NCBI GenBank assembly: GCA_944390745.1
Contig: CALXQK010000019.1
Location: 1 to 64,000 of the forward strand
Length of the DNA: 64,000 nucleotides
From: an uncultured Duodenibacillus sp.
GTDB taxonomy: Bacteria; Pseudomonadota; Gammaproteobacteria; Burkholderiales; Burkholderiaceae_F
Reading direction: 5' to 3'
Positions 46,579 through 56,148 of the stretch are shown one piece after another. The notes beneath the pieces are model-generated. The model saw only the letters and a list, made by a program, of their open reading frames with translations, did no database searches and was not told where the DNA came from. Position 1 is the first letter of the stretch; every line of letters starts with the position of its first letter. A program made the position numbers and the translations under genes.

Positions 46579-48954
46579 TTAGGCCTTGCGGACTTCCACC
46601 AGGGTCGTGTGCTGCGCATTGCCCTTGCCGAGCGGGCTCGGGCGGTGCGACGTGAGCGTGTTGATGCAGCCGCCGACGTCAATGCGCTTGCCGTTGATCA
46701 TCTGCGGCTTGTACCAGGCGCCCTGCGGGATCGTGACGACCCCGGGCATGATGCGCGGCGTGACTCGCGCCGGCAGCCGCACGGTGCCGCGGTCGTTGAA
46801 GACGTCGACCAGGTCGCCGTCGGCAATTCCGCGCGCCTCGGCATCAAGCACGTTGATGTAGGCCGCGTCCGGATGCAGCTCGCGCAGCTTGGGCAGGTTG
46901 TGGAAGGTGGAGTGAATGCGGCCGTGGCCGTGGAAGCCGAAGCACTGCAGGGGATACTGCTTGGCCTTCGGGTCGCCCGGCATCTCCCAGGTCCGGAAGA
47001 AGACCGGAATCGGGGAGATCACCTCGTCCTTGGGGATCTTCCAGTCGCTGACCATCTTGGCAAGCGGCTCGGAGTAGATCTCGATCTTGCCCGAGGCGGT
47101 CTTGAGCTTGTTCTTCTCGGGATCCTTGCGGAAGGCCTCGAGCGCCACCGCGTCCTTGCGAAGGCCCCAGACCTTGGCCATGCCGTTTTTCCAGAACGTC
47201 TCGAAGTCGGGCAGCTCGGGCACCTTCTTGCGGGTCTCCTCGTAGCACCAGCGCACCCACTCGTCCTGCGTGCGGCCCTCGGTGTAGGCCTCCTCAACGC
47301 CGAGCTCGCGGGCGATCAGGCGGCAGATCTCCCAGCTCGTCTTCTGCTCGTACTGCGGCTCGACCGCCTTCTGGATGGCGAGCATGCAGGCCACGTCGCC
47401 GTGGCTGCCGCCCTGGCAGGCGAGGTCGTTGGTCTCGGGACCGAGCACGTCGGGCAGCAGGATGTCGGCATAGCGGCACGAGGGCGTCATCATGTTGTCG
47501 CAGACCACGAGGAACTCGAGCTTGGACTCGTCGGCGAGCAGCCGGTCGGTCCAGTTGCAGTCGCCGTGCTGGTTGATCATCGTGTTGCCGCCGGAGTTGA
47601 TGATCATCTTGATGTTCTGCGAGAGCTTCTCGACGCCCTTGACGCCGTCGGTCGTGCGGCTCATCTGCGTGCCGCGGTAGATGGCGTCGGTCCACATGAA
47701 CACCGGAATCGAGGCCTTCACCGGATTCTTGCCCACGGGCAGGTAGACGGCCGGGAAGGGCGTGTTGCCCTCATGCTCGCCCGTGTTGGTTCCGGGCAGG
47801 CCCACCTGGCCGAGAAGAATCGGCACCATGGCGATGGCGCGCGCGGTCTCCTCGCCGTTGGCCTGGCGTTGCGGGCCCCAGCCCTGCGAGACGAACAGCG
47901 GCTTGGTGCGGGCCATTTCACGGGCGAGGTTGCGGATCACGTCCACGGGGATGCCGGTGATCTTCGAGGCCCACTCGGGGGTCTTGGGCGTCTTGTCCGG
48001 ACCGCGGCCGAGGATGTAGGACTTGTAGTCGCCGTTTCTGGGCGCCGAGGCCGGAAGCGTCTTCTCGTCGTAGCCGATGCAGTACTTGTCGAGGAACTCC
48101 TGGTCGACCCAGTTGTGGGTGATGAATTCATAGGCAAGCGCGCCCACGAGCGCCGCATCGGTGCCCGGACGGATGGGAATCCACTGGTCGGCGCGGGTCG
48201 TGGCGGTGTCGGTGAAGCACGGATCGATGACGATCGTGCGCGGACGGTGGCGCGTCATGGCCGCATCGACTTGGAAGCCCTTGCCGCCGCCCGAGGGACG
48301 CATCACGGAGAAGTTGTTGCCGAAGACCACATAGAGCTCGGCATTGGCAATCTCGCTCGGCAGCGACGCCGGGCGGCCGCCGTAGGTGAAGGGGAACGAG
48401 GCCTGCAGCTGGGCGTTGGAGTACGAGCCGTAGTACTTCAGATAGCCGCCCGCGAGGTTCATCAGGCGCTGCCAGGCGCGGCGCGAGCTGACGAGCGACT
48501 GCTGGCCGGAGCAGTACTGCCAGTAAATGGATTCGTTGCCGTACGTCTCGCGGATGCGCTTCCATTCGCGCGCGATGGTCTGGACGGCCTCCTCCCAGCT
48601 GATGCGCTCAAACTTGCCTTCGCCGCGGCGGCCGACGCGCTTCATCGGGAACTTCAGTCGATCGGGCGAGTACAGGCGCTCGCGCATGGAGCGGCCGCGC
48701 TGGCAGGCGCGCAGCTGCCGCGGTCCGAGCGTGTCGGGCTGGGTGTTGTCGGTTTCGATGCGGATGACCTGGCCGTTCTTGGTAAAGCAGCGCACCGGGC
48801 AGCGCTGGCCGCAGTTGATGACGCAGGCGCACCACTTGTACTGGCCGTAGTCTTCGACGGCGGCGGCCACGGCTTGAGCCACGGGGCTCAGCTGCAGGCC
48901 GCTTGCCGCCAGGGCGGCAAGAAACGTCCGCCGCGAGAGGGTGAAGTCGGGCAT
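46579..48954 (-). CDS. dmsA: DMSO reductase-type molybdoenzyme, catalytic subunit
   Basis: A complex iron-sulfur molybdoenzyme of 791 residues with a twin-arginine signal (LSRRTFLAAL). The N-terminal cluster ligands are C44, C48, C52 and C84 (CVINCGQRC pattern of DmsA). The Mo ligand should be the Ser in YYGSYSNAQ, as in DmsA. The segment VVFGNNFSVMRPSGGG follows. This groups it with DMSO/TMAO/S-oxide reductases, but the natural acceptor cannot be read from sequence. AGGAG lies upstream of ATG 48954. No dmsC and no dmsD chaperone are adjacent. Confidence 0.9.
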   Translation of the reverse strand: MPDFTLSRRTFLAALAASGLQLSPVAQAVAAAVEDYGQYKWCACVINCGQRCPVRCFTKNGQVIRIETDNTQPDTLGPRQLRACQRGRSMRERLYSPDRLKFPMKRVGRRGEGKFERISWEEAVQTIAREWKRIRETYGNESIYWQYCSGQQSLVSSRRAWQRLMNLAGGYLKYYGSYSNAQLQASFPFTYGGRPASLPSEIANAELYVVFGNNFSVMRPSGGGKGFQVDAAMTRHRPRTIVIDPCFTDTATTRADQWIPIRPGTDAALVGALAYEFITHNWVDQEFLDKYCIGYDEKTLPASAPRNGDYKSYILGRGPDKTPKTPEWASKITGIPVDVIRNLAREMARTKPLFVSQGWGPQRQANGEETARAIAMVPILLGQVGLPGTNTGEHEGNTPFPAVYLPVGKNPVKASIPVFMWTDAIYRGTQMSRTTDGVKGVEKLSQNIKMIINSGGNTMINQHGDCNWTDRLLADESKLEFLVVCDNMMTPSCRYADILLPDVLGPETNDLACQGGSHGDVACMLAIQKAVEPQYEQKTSWEICRLIARELGVEEAYTEGRTQDEWVRWCYEETRKKVPELPDFETFWKNGMAKVWGLRKDAVALEAFRKDPEKNKLKTASGKIEIYSEPLAKMVSDWKIPKDEVISPIPVFFRTWEMPGDPKAKQYPLQCFGFHGHGRIHSTFHNLPKLRELHPDAAYINVLDAEARGIADGDLVDVFNDRGTVRLPARVTPRIMPGVVTIPQGAWYKPQMINGKRIDVGGCINTLTSHRPSPLGKGNAQHTTLVEVRKA

Positions 48955-49290
48955 TGTTTTCTCCTGAGTAAGTGCAGGATTCGCTGGGCAAGGCAGGGCG
49001 CCGCCTTGCGCAGGCCGCGCAGGGGGGCGCAGCCTTCATGTTGAGCAAACCGTGCAGATGAAGCCGGGGACATGCCTTTGGTTTTTTCTTCTGCATGCCG
49101 GCATACCAGAGAAAAGTCTAAGAGAATCCCCGTATTTTTGTTGCGTAAAGATTGCTGTGCGACCCGCACCGAGCTCAATAAAAAATGTCCGGGGCACCCC
49201 CGCAGAAAGCGCTGCATGACCTGCCGCAAAGTTCGGTGCGGCGCCTAAAATCGAAGGCCTTCATTATTGTCTTGAGAGGATGCCCTGCCC
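48955..49290. other. Divergent intergenic region dmsA-endA
   Basis: This should contain both promoters. I see AT-rich patches at 49100-49160 and 49245-49270 and a small palindrome ATGCCGGCAT around 49095. I find no convincing FNR or NarL site and no small gene. Confidence 0.4.
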
Positions 49291-50109
49291 ATGACTTCGA
49301 ATCTGCGCCCTGTCTATTGCCTGAACCAGCCGCTTCTGGCGCGGCTTTCTGCGGGCGTTCTGCTTGCCGCAGGCCTTGCGCTTGCCGCGGCCGGCTCCTG
49401 CGCAGCCGAGCAGCAGGCAGCGGGAAACACCAGGATTGAGTCGTTCAACAAGGCCAAGAAGCTTCTTGAGCGCGAGGTCTACGCCGACCACCGGGTGACC
49501 TTTTACTGCGGCGCATCCTTTGATGCGCGCAAGAACGTGACGCTGCCCGCCGGGTTCACGACCCCCAGGCACGAGAAGCGCGCCGCGCGCGTCGAGTGGG
49601 AGCACGTGGTGCCCGCTGAAAACTTCGGCCGCGCCTTCAAGGAATGGCGGGAGGGCGACGAGGCCTGCGTCGACAGCAGGGGGCGCAGCTTCAAGGGACG
49701 CAAGTGCGCCGAAAAGGTCAGCAAGACCTACCGCTACATGCAGTCCGACCTCTACAACCTTTATCCGGCCATCGGCGCGGTGAACGCCATGCGCTCAAAC
49801 TACCGCTATGCGATGCTGCCCGACATGAAGCCCACGTTTGGAACCTGCGCCATGAAGATCGACGTCGAGGGCCGGCGGGCAGAGCCGCCCGAGGCTGCCC
49901 GCGGCGCGATCGCCCGCACGACGCTCTACATGGCGGCAAGCTATCCGCTCTACCGGCTTTCCTCGGCCCAGCGCCAGCTCATGCTGGCCTGGGACAAGAC
50001 CTATCCGGTCGATCGCTGGGAGTGCACGCGCGCCAGGCGCATCGAGGCGATCCAGGGCAATGAGAACGCCTTTGTCGCCGAGCCGTGCCGGCGCGCCGGA
50101 TGGTATTGA
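49291..50109 (+). CDS. endA: Exported endonuclease I
   Basis: EndA is a periplasmic or secreted non-specific DNase with a beta-beta-alpha metal fold. The 272-residue precursor has a signal region (SAGVLLAAGLALAAAGSCAA, residues about 20-40). The catalytic motif is RVEWEHVVPAENFG (general-base His), followed by RYMQSDLYNLYPAIGAVNA and YRYAMLP. Several cysteines (for example FYCGAS, KCAEK, GTCAMK, EPCRR) suggest disulfides and thus export. The gene is single, convergent with an acetyltransferase gene. Confidence 0.93.
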   Translation: MTSNLRPVYCLNQPLLARLSAGVLLAAGLALAAAGSCAAEQQAAGNTRIESFNKAKKLLEREVYADHRVTFYCGASFDARKNVTLPAGFTTPRHEKRAARVEWEHVVPAENFGRAFKEWREGDEACVDSRGRSFKGRKCAEKVSKTYRYMQSDLYNLYPAIGAVNAMRSNYRYAMLPDMKPTFGTCAMKIDVEGRRAEPPEAARGAIARTTLYMAASYPLYRLSSAQRQLMLAWDKTYPVDRWECTRARRIEAIQGNENAFVAEPCRRAGWY

Positions 50110-50161
50110 TTCAGGGGAGCAGGGCCCGCGGCCAGGTGCGAAAGCCCTCAGGGGTCCGGGC

Positions 50162-50653
50162 TCACACGCCGAGCTCGAAGTAGATCACGTCCAGGTACCT
50201 GCCGAACTTGCAGCCTGCCTCGGTGAGCGTTCCCACGAAGCGAAAGCCGAGGATCTCGTGCAGCCGGATGCTTGCCGTGTTGTCGGCCGTCACAAGCGAC
50301 ACCACGCGGTGCGTGCGCTCGTCGCCGCGCGCGAGCTCTATGACGGCGCGCGCCAGCGCCAGGCCGAAGCCGCGCCGGCGAAAGTCCTGCGCGACGTACA
50401 CTGATAGCTCCACCGTGCTCGCATAGGCCTTCTTCGGATTGAATTCGGACAGACTCGCGTAGCCCGCCACGCGCCCGTGCTCCTCGGCAACGAGCAGCGG
50501 GTGGTTGTCCTTGTTGTGCGCCAGAAGCCAGTGGCGTCTTTCCTCGAGCGTCGGGACGATCGTGTCGAAGGTGGCCGTTGAGTCGAGCACGGCGTCCCGG
50601 TAGATGGAGTGCAGGTCGATCAGGTCGATTTCCTTGGCGGTTCGAATGATCAC
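50162..50653 (-). CDS. GNAT N-acetyltransferase (phosphinothricin/MnaT-like)
   Basis: A 163-residue acetyl-CoA-dependent N-acetyltransferase. The acetyl-CoA loop is RRRGFGLALARAVIE, preceded by VELSVYVAQDF; the C-terminal GFRFVGTLTEAG pattern and RYLDVIYFEL match the Pat/MnaT subfamily, which acetylates methionine derivatives or phosphinothricin. I place the start at the GTG (50653) because AAGGAG lies 6 bases upstream and the domain begins at IIRTA; an ATG 14 codons earlier lacks a Shine-Dalgarno. Substrate is uncertain. Confidence 0.85.
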   Translation of the reverse strand: MIIRTAKEIDLIDLHSIYRDAVLDSTATFDTIVPTLEERRHWLLAHNKDNHPLLVAEEHGRVAGYASLSEFNPKKAYASTVELSVYVAQDFRRRGFGLALARAVIELARGDERTHRVVSLVTADNTASIRLHEILGFRFVGTLTEAGCKFGRYLDVIYFELGV

Positions 50654-50814
50654 GAAAGACTCCTTGAGGTCGAGGGAAAAGCAAAAAGCCTGCATCTTAT
50701 TCTAGTGCCTTTGCGCAGCGCTGAGATTGGCAAAACAGCCTAGAAGATTCTCGTCAATGCAGGCATGTTGCAGACAGATGCCGCAAGATGCGCCTTCAAT
50801 GCGCAGCCGCGGGC

Positions 50815-50862
50815 GCAAAAAAAGAGGCGGCCGTCCGGAGGTTCCGGACGACTGCCTGCGAG
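50815..50862 (-). terminator. Rho-independent terminator after bcsG
   Basis: On the minus strand GTCCGG and CCGGAC (50849-50844, 50838-50833) pair, with flanking GGC/GCC extending the stem, followed by a T-rich tract (plus A run at 50817-50823). It ends the bcs operon. Confidence 0.75.
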
Positions 50863-50904
50863 CAAAAAAATGGGTGCGGGCGCCCTGCCGCGCGCCGGCT
50901 TGCG

Positions 50905-52650
50905 CTAGCCCCCGTAGGGCTCCCACTTTCCGCGGTTGAGCCTGAGGTAGTCGCGCCCCTTGTACTCAAGCACGGCGGCCTGGCCGTTTTCGCTCACCAT
51001 GTGCGTCTGCGGCAGATCCTTCACGAGCGCCTCAAGCGGCACGGCGCCGGCGCTCTTTGAGAAGAAGTTCGTCTCGATCGTGCGCCCGATGAGCGTGGTG
51101 AGGGCAAGGTAGCTCGTGCTGCCCGAGACGTGGATCTGGTTCTTGGGCAGATCCGTGAGGCCGATGAACTTCGCGAGCACGGGAACCTGCGTGATGCGGC
51201 GGCTCGGGATGTCGCGCAGGCGCGGGGTCTGGATGCGGTCGCCGCGCACGGCCGCGCCGTGCTCGGGAACCACCAGCAGCAGCACCTTGCGGCGGCCCTT
51301 CTCAAGCTCGGTGATGAACGTGTTGAGGTCGTCGAGGAAGCGCTTGGCGCGCGGCTCGAACGCCTCCCAGCGGCTGTGCAGCGGCAGGCGGTTGCCGTCG
51401 TGCAGCGCGATGAAGTTGAACAGCGACACCGAGCGGGGATCCTTGTCGCGGTCCATCACGCGCCTCCAGTGCCGCAGCACCGAGAGCGTGTCGGCGATCT
51501 CCTCGTTGTTGAACGACATGTACTTCAGCGGGAACTTGCGCTGCTCGAAGGGGGCGGTGAGGCCGGCCTGCGTGCGCATGGTGTTGAGGTAGTTGTCGTA
51601 GGCGCCGCCGTGATCGAGGAACAGGTGCTGCTTGAAGCCGAGCGCGTCGAGCCGGTTCATCACCTCGCAGTCCGGGCGCCGCGCGCCGTACAGATCGTCG
51701 TGCGAGGGCTGGCCGCAGGCGCCGGTCAGAAGCCGCAGCGCGGCGGGACCCGAGTAGGACGTCGCCGAGTTGAACTTGTCGAAGCGGATGTTGAAGCGCG
51801 AGAAGACCTTGTGGTTCTGCAGGTTGGCGGCCTCAAGATCGTCGTTGGAAAGCGAGCAGATGTTGAGGATGATGATGTCAAAGGGCGTGTCCCGGGCCGA
51901 AATTCCCGTCGGCAGCTGCGCCATGCGCTCCTTTTCGTAGTCAAGGAACGTGCGGTACCAGTTCTCCACCTCCTCGCTGGGCGCAACGGCGTCGCCCGAC
52001 TGCGCGCTGGCGGCCTCGGCAAGAATCTCGCTGCGGGTCTTGCCGGCGTCTGCGGCGACGGCCGCCGCCGGGGCGCGCACCGGGGCGGCGGGCTCCATGA
52101 AGATCGGCTGCATGACGAGAAAGGTCATGTAGAGCGCCGTCACCGTGGTGATGCGCACGAAGTCGCGCAGCAGATAGTAGGCAAGCAGAATCACCACGCC
52201 CCAGCCGACCATCCGGAAGTTGATGAAGTCCCAGAGCAGCTGCACGACGTAGTTCACCGAGAACCCGGCGATGCCCGAGGTGTTGGCGAGAATGCTCTGC
52301 GGCCCGGGCAGCCAGCTCTCGGACCAGACGAGGGCGATGCCCAGAACGACGGCCGCAAGCTGCCTGAGCGCGTTGAGCGCGCGCCCTGGCACCGGCAGGA
52401 GCACAAAGACAAAGAGGATGGCGTTGTAGAGCAGGTCCAGCCGCAGATAGCCCGTGTAGGCGAGCGCAAACTCGCAGATGAAGAACACGTTCCAGAGGCC
52501 GAGCCCAAAGTAGGAGCGCGCGGGCGTCCGGGCGCGCCCTGCGCCGGGCGCCTGCGGGGCCTCGCCGTGCTGCGGCGAGCCGGCGGCGCTTTGCTGCGCC
52601 TTGCCGACTTCCTCGACTTTCTCGAGTGCCGGAGGATCCTGTCGGGTCAC
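50905..52650 (-). CDS. bcsG: Cellulose phosphoethanolamine transferase BcsG
   Basis: BcsG is an inner-membrane, zinc-dependent alkaline-phosphatase-fold enzyme that transfers phosphoethanolamine from phosphatidylethanolamine to nascent cellulose. The 581 residues have about five N-terminal membrane helices (47-185) and a periplasmic catalytic domain. The nucleophile region is ILNICSLSNDDLEAANL (S266/S268), and the metal-binding VPEHG is near residue 465. The long Ala/Pro-rich N-terminus (1-45) is extra. It overlaps bcsZ by 4 bp and is the last gene of the operon. Confidence 0.95.
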   Translation of the reverse strand: MTRQDPPALEKVEEVGKAQQSAAGSPQHGEAPQAPGAGRARTPARSYFGLGLWNVFFICEFALAYTGYLRLDLLYNAILFVFVLLPVPGRALNALRQLAAVVLGIALVWSESWLPGPQSILANTSGIAGFSVNYVVQLLWDFINFRMVGWGVVILLAYYLLRDFVRITTVTALYMTFLVMQPIFMEPAAPVRAPAAAVAADAGKTRSEILAEAASAQSGDAVAPSEEVENWYRTFLDYEKERMAQLPTGISARDTPFDIIILNICSLSNDDLEAANLQNHKVFSRFNIRFDKFNSATSYSGPAALRLLTGACGQPSHDDLYGARRPDCEVMNRLDALGFKQHLFLDHGGAYDNYLNTMRTQAGLTAPFEQRKFPLKYMSFNNEEIADTLSVLRHWRRVMDRDKDPRSVSLFNFIALHDGNRLPLHSRWEAFEPRAKRFLDDLNTFITELEKGRRKVLLLVVPEHGAAVRGDRIQTPRLRDIPSRRITQVPVLAKFIGLTDLPKNQIHVSGSTSYLALTTLIGRTIETNFFSKSAGAVPLEALVKDLPQTHMVSENGQAAVLEYKGRDYLRLNRGKWEPYGG

Positions 52651-53867
52651 TTCTGCTCTCCCTGGCTGCCTGCCTCAGCGGCCTCATCCCCGCCGGCGGG
52701 CGAGGCTGCCTTCTGCGCGGCTGCGCCCGCTGAGGGGGCGCCTGCGGCCGCACGGGTGCCGGCAAACTCGAGCGCAGCCCTAGAGATCTGCACCCGGCCG
52801 TCGCGGTCAAAGCGATAGAGGCCCTCGTCAAAGCCTGCGCCGTAAAGCATCAGGACGCTGCGGTAGTAGTTTTCGCCGATGACGGGCTCTGATCCGATCA
52901 CCGTGCGGATGAAGTCGGCGGTCTTGGTGTCGCCGAGCATTTCGAGCAGGCAGGCGCCGAAGCCGGCGTTTCCGGCCTGGTTGACGGCGCCGGTGACGAC
53001 GTTGACCTTCTCGGGGGGCATGTTCATGCGCTCGGTGAGCTTCACCATCGGCTCAAACTGACGGGTGAGCACGTCGTAGGCCGGGTCGTCGGGCGAGAGC
53101 ATGCCGGTCCAGAGATAGACGCGAATCGAGTTGTAGCTGCCCAGCAGGTAGTCGTCGCCCTCGGGCGGCACCAGACGGCCGCCCTTGTCGATCTTGGCCC
53201 AGTCGGGCGAGAACCCGGCCGGGGCCGTGCGCACGAGCGCGCGCACGGTGCCCTCGGCGACGCGCCCCCAGTAGGGGTCCTCGAGCGCCATGCGCCGCAG
53301 GATGAAGAGCGGCCAGTAGCTCGGGTTGACCGTCACGTGCGTGGGGTGGTCAAATCCGCGGCCGCCCGGCAGCAGCACCAGCCCGAGGTTGGGGACCTCG
53401 CGCACGTCCTTTTTGAGAAGCTCCATCATGGCGCGGGCCTTCTGCGCATACTCGGGCGCGTTCCAGATGCGGGCGGCCTCGAGCAGGTCGTAGGCGATCC
53501 ACAGATCCGAGTCGGTGGCGTTGTTGGAGTCGATGATGCCCCAGGAGGAGCCGTTCTTGCCCCACAGCCAGCTCGGCAGGTTCTTTGTGATGTCGCCCTC
53601 GGCGAGGTTCTGCTCGGTCCAGGCCAGAAGCTTGTCGAAGGTCTCCCGGTCGTCGGCCACGAGCGCAAAGAACATCGCATAGGACTGTCCCTCGCTCGTG
53701 GTGATGGCGCGGGCGTCGCTGTAGTCGATCACGCGGTGGGAGGCGTCGATGTTGGCGGCCTTGAAGCTCTCCCACATCGGCCAGGAGGCGTTTGCAGTCA
53801 TGGCAAGGGCGCTCAGCGCGCCGGCAAGCGAGGTCAGAAGAAAGGTTTTCACGATGGTTCGTCTCAT
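52647..53867 (-). CDS. bcsZ: Periplasmic endoglucanase BcsZ (GH8)
   Basis: BcsZ trims cellulose chains during secretion. The 406 residues start with a signal peptide (MRRTIVKTFLLTSLAGALSA, cleaved after ANA) and continue WPMWESFKAANI, where the Glu is the GH8 acid, and ITTSEGQSYAMFFALVADD. NPSYWPLF, SYNSIRVYLW and PPEKVNVVTG are further GH8 landmarks. A 40-residue Ala/Gly-rich tail extends beyond the domain. GGAGAAGAG lies just upstream of ATG 53867. It overlaps both bcsB and bcsG by 4 bp. Confidence 0.95.
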   Translation of the reverse strand: MRRTIVKTFLLTSLAGALSALAMTANASWPMWESFKAANIDASHRVIDYSDARAITTSEGQSYAMFFALVADDRETFDKLLAWTEQNLAEGDITKNLPSWLWGKNGSSWGIIDSNNATDSDLWIAYDLLEAARIWNAPEYAQKARAMMELLKKDVREVPNLGLVLLPGGRGFDHPTHVTVNPSYWPLFILRRMALEDPYWGRVAEGTVRALVRTAPAGFSPDWAKIDKGGRLVPPEGDDYLLGSYNSIRVYLWTGMLSPDDPAYDVLTRQFEPMVKLTERMNMPPEKVNVVTGAVNQAGNAGFGACLLEMLGDTKTADFIRTVIGSEPVIGENYYRSVLMLYGAGFDEGLYRFDRDGRVQISRAALEFAGTRAAAGAPSAGAAAQKAASPAGGDEAAEAGSQGEQK

Positions 53868-56131
53868 GCTCTTCTCCGGATCCAGCGGCGCATGTAGAGG
53901 AAGATTCCCGCACCGGCCACCAGTGCGGCGGCAAGCGCGCAGAAGACAAGAATGAAGGGCCGGTCGGCAAGCGAGAGCCAGACGCGGCGCAGCCACGGCA
54001 TGTCGCCGACGGTGTAGGTCGACTCGGGGGCAAAGCTCGTGAGGCTGTCCTCGCCGACAAAGACCGTGCCGCCGACGGCCTGCGTGAGGTCGCCCGGCTG
54101 CGCAAGACGCGTGTTGAGCACGTGCGCGCCGCGGGCGCCCTCCGAGAGCAGCGCCACCAGCGTGCGCGAGCTGTCCACGGGCGAGCGAATCGAGCTGATT
54201 GCGGCAAAGCCCGTGGTGAGGAACTCGGGTGCGGCGTCATCGGCGGCCGGCTGCCCGGCGCCGGCCCCGGAGGCCGGGGCGGCAGGCTTTTTCTGCTCAA
54301 ACCAGGCGCCGAGCGCCTCGGTGATCAGCGCGGCCGAGTCGGCGCTCAGATCGAGCACGCCGTCGGGAAGCTCGCCCACAACGAGCAGGTCCTTGCCCTT
54401 GAGCAGATCGCTCTGGCCGGGCGCGGCGATCGTGATGTGCACGGGCGCCACGCCGGTGGCCGCGCCGATGCGGCCGACGGCGTTGAAGAGGGTGGTCAGC
54501 ATTGAGGCCCCGGCGTCGTCGTCGATGACCGCGGCCGTCTGCGAGAGGTCGGCGAACTTCGAAAACGGGAAGGCGCCCTGCGTGTAGAGGCCGATTTCAG
54601 GCAGATGTGCGTAGTGGTACATGCCGCTGAACTCCACCATCGAGGTGGGGTCGATCTGGACTTGCTGCGTGGGCAGGGTGGCCGCGCGGCAGTTCGAGGG
54701 CGAGCCCTCGTTGGCCACCGTCTGGTAGTGCGCCTCAAAGGAGATGTCGTTGACCGCGGCCAGGCCGGAGGTCTTTCCGCCCAGGGCGACGGCCGGTCCG
54801 GGCGTGACGGGCAGGGTCACGAGCTTCGAGCCGCGGCTGGCGTCCTCGGCAAGGTTCTCGCTGTCGGCAAGCGCCCCGTTGACGAGCGTGCGCAGCTGCG
54901 CGCTCTGTCCGGCCGAGGGCTTGGTGTAGCGGTACAGAAGGCTGATGCTGGCCTCCGAGGCGCTCGTGAGGTAGATGTCGGGCGCAAGCCGCATCTCAAC
55001 GTGCAGCGCCGGCAGCGTGGTGCCGCGCGCCGAGAGCTGCTCGGGGTACTCCATGAGTGCGGCAAGCGGCACGGCTGCGTCGGTGTCGACCCAGCGCGGA
55101 CTCTGGTAGGCGGGCAGCGGCTCGGGGGCGGCGAAGTCCTTCTTGACGCGGTGCTTCGGGCCGATCAGCATCTGCCCGGAGGCGGCGGCCGCCTGTGCGG
55201 CGGCGACAAGGTCGGCGTCGGTGCGCCCGCCGATGACGAGCACCTTCTCATAGAGCCCGCCCGGGGCGTCGAGCATCAGGAGCTCCGGCCCCTCAAAGGC
55301 GGGAAGCTCGGCGAGAAAGTCCGGCCGCTTGTCGTTGGTGGCGAACACGACGTAGTGGCTCTTGCCGGGCAGCTCCCCGATGTAGACGGGAAAGCTCGCC
55401 CCGCGCCAGGCCGAGCGGGCGCCGACGTCGCCGGCGATGATCGCTGCGGCCGTCTTCTGCTCGCGGCTCGGATTGCCGGCAAAGACAAAGGGCAGCGTCG
55501 TCGGGGCGTTGGACGAGGCGTCGACAAAGGGCTGCGGCAGCTGCGCGAGGTCGTTGGCCAGGCGCAGGTTCTGCTTGGTGAGCGTCAGCCGGCTCGTGGG
55601 CGAGATGTCAAGCCAGAGCGCCTTGTTGCTGACGTTTTCGCAGACGACCTGGTAGTGGCCCACGAACTCGACGGCAATCTGGTTGCGCGGCTTGACCGCC
55701 TTGGGATTGAGGGCGATTGATGCGTGCGAGGGCTTGCCGAGGCCGTCCTTGGCAAGCTGGTGCGAGCCCTGCAGCTCGCCGTTGAGAAACACGTTGATCT
55801 GCGAGGTCTCGGCGATGAGCGAGGGCGAGGCGGTGAAGTCGAGCTCAAGCACGGCCTGGCTGACGAACTCGTCGGCGCGCACGCCGAAGTCAAAGTACTG
55901 CGTGGGAACGGCGCCGGTGAGCTTGACCGCGGTGGCCTGGCCCCCGGGCACCAGGCCGATGAGGTCGAGCGACTCCGTCACGCTCGTCGTGGCGTCGGTG
56001 CGCCAGACGGGGGCTGGCGCCGTATTGGCGGCTTCCGCCGCCGACGCGGAGGTCGCCGGCACGAGTCCCGCGGCCAGGGCAAGACAGGCGCTCGACAGGA
56101 GACTGAGTTTGAGGCGTTCGATTGGCTTCAT
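53864..56131 (-). CDS. bcsB: Cellulose synthase regulatory/periplasmic subunit BcsB
   Basis: BcsB is the periplasmic partner that is tail-anchored in the inner membrane and guides the glucan chain. The 755 residues begin with a signal peptide (LKLSLLSSACLALAAGLVPA), contain the alternating carbohydrate-binding and flavodoxin-like domains typical of BcsB, and end with the anchor FILVFCALAAALVAGAGIFL followed by RRWIRRR. ATG 56131 is set by the signal peptide; upstream frame is not conserved. It starts 17 bp after bcsA. Confidence 0.94.
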   Translation of the reverse strand: MKPIERLKLSLLSSACLALAAGLVPATSASAAEAANTAPAPVWRTDATTSVTESLDLIGLVPGGQATAVKLTGAVPTQYFDFGVRADEFVSQAVLELDFTASPSLIAETSQINVFLNGELQGSHQLAKDGLGKPSHASIALNPKAVKPRNQIAVEFVGHYQVVCENVSNKALWLDISPTSRLTLTKQNLRLANDLAQLPQPFVDASSNAPTTLPFVFAGNPSREQKTAAAIIAGDVGARSAWRGASFPVYIGELPGKSHYVVFATNDKRPDFLAELPAFEGPELLMLDAPGGLYEKVLVIGGRTDADLVAAAQAAAASGQMLIGPKHRVKKDFAAPEPLPAYQSPRWVDTDAAVPLAALMEYPEQLSARGTTLPALHVEMRLAPDIYLTSASEASISLLYRYTKPSAGQSAQLRTLVNGALADSENLAEDASRGSKLVTLPVTPGPAVALGGKTSGLAAVNDISFEAHYQTVANEGSPSNCRAATLPTQQVQIDPTSMVEFSGMYHYAHLPEIGLYTQGAFPFSKFADLSQTAAVIDDDAGASMLTTLFNAVGRIGAATGVAPVHITIAAPGQSDLLKGKDLLVVGELPDGVLDLSADSAALITEALGAWFEQKKPAAPASGAGAGQPAADDAAPEFLTTGFAAISSIRSPVDSSRTLVALLSEGARGAHVLNTRLAQPGDLTQAVGGTVFVGEDSLTSFAPESTYTVGDMPWLRRVWLSLADRPFILVFCALAAALVAGAGIFLYMRRWIRRRA

Positions 56132-56148
56132 GGCAGTGAAATGAATCT

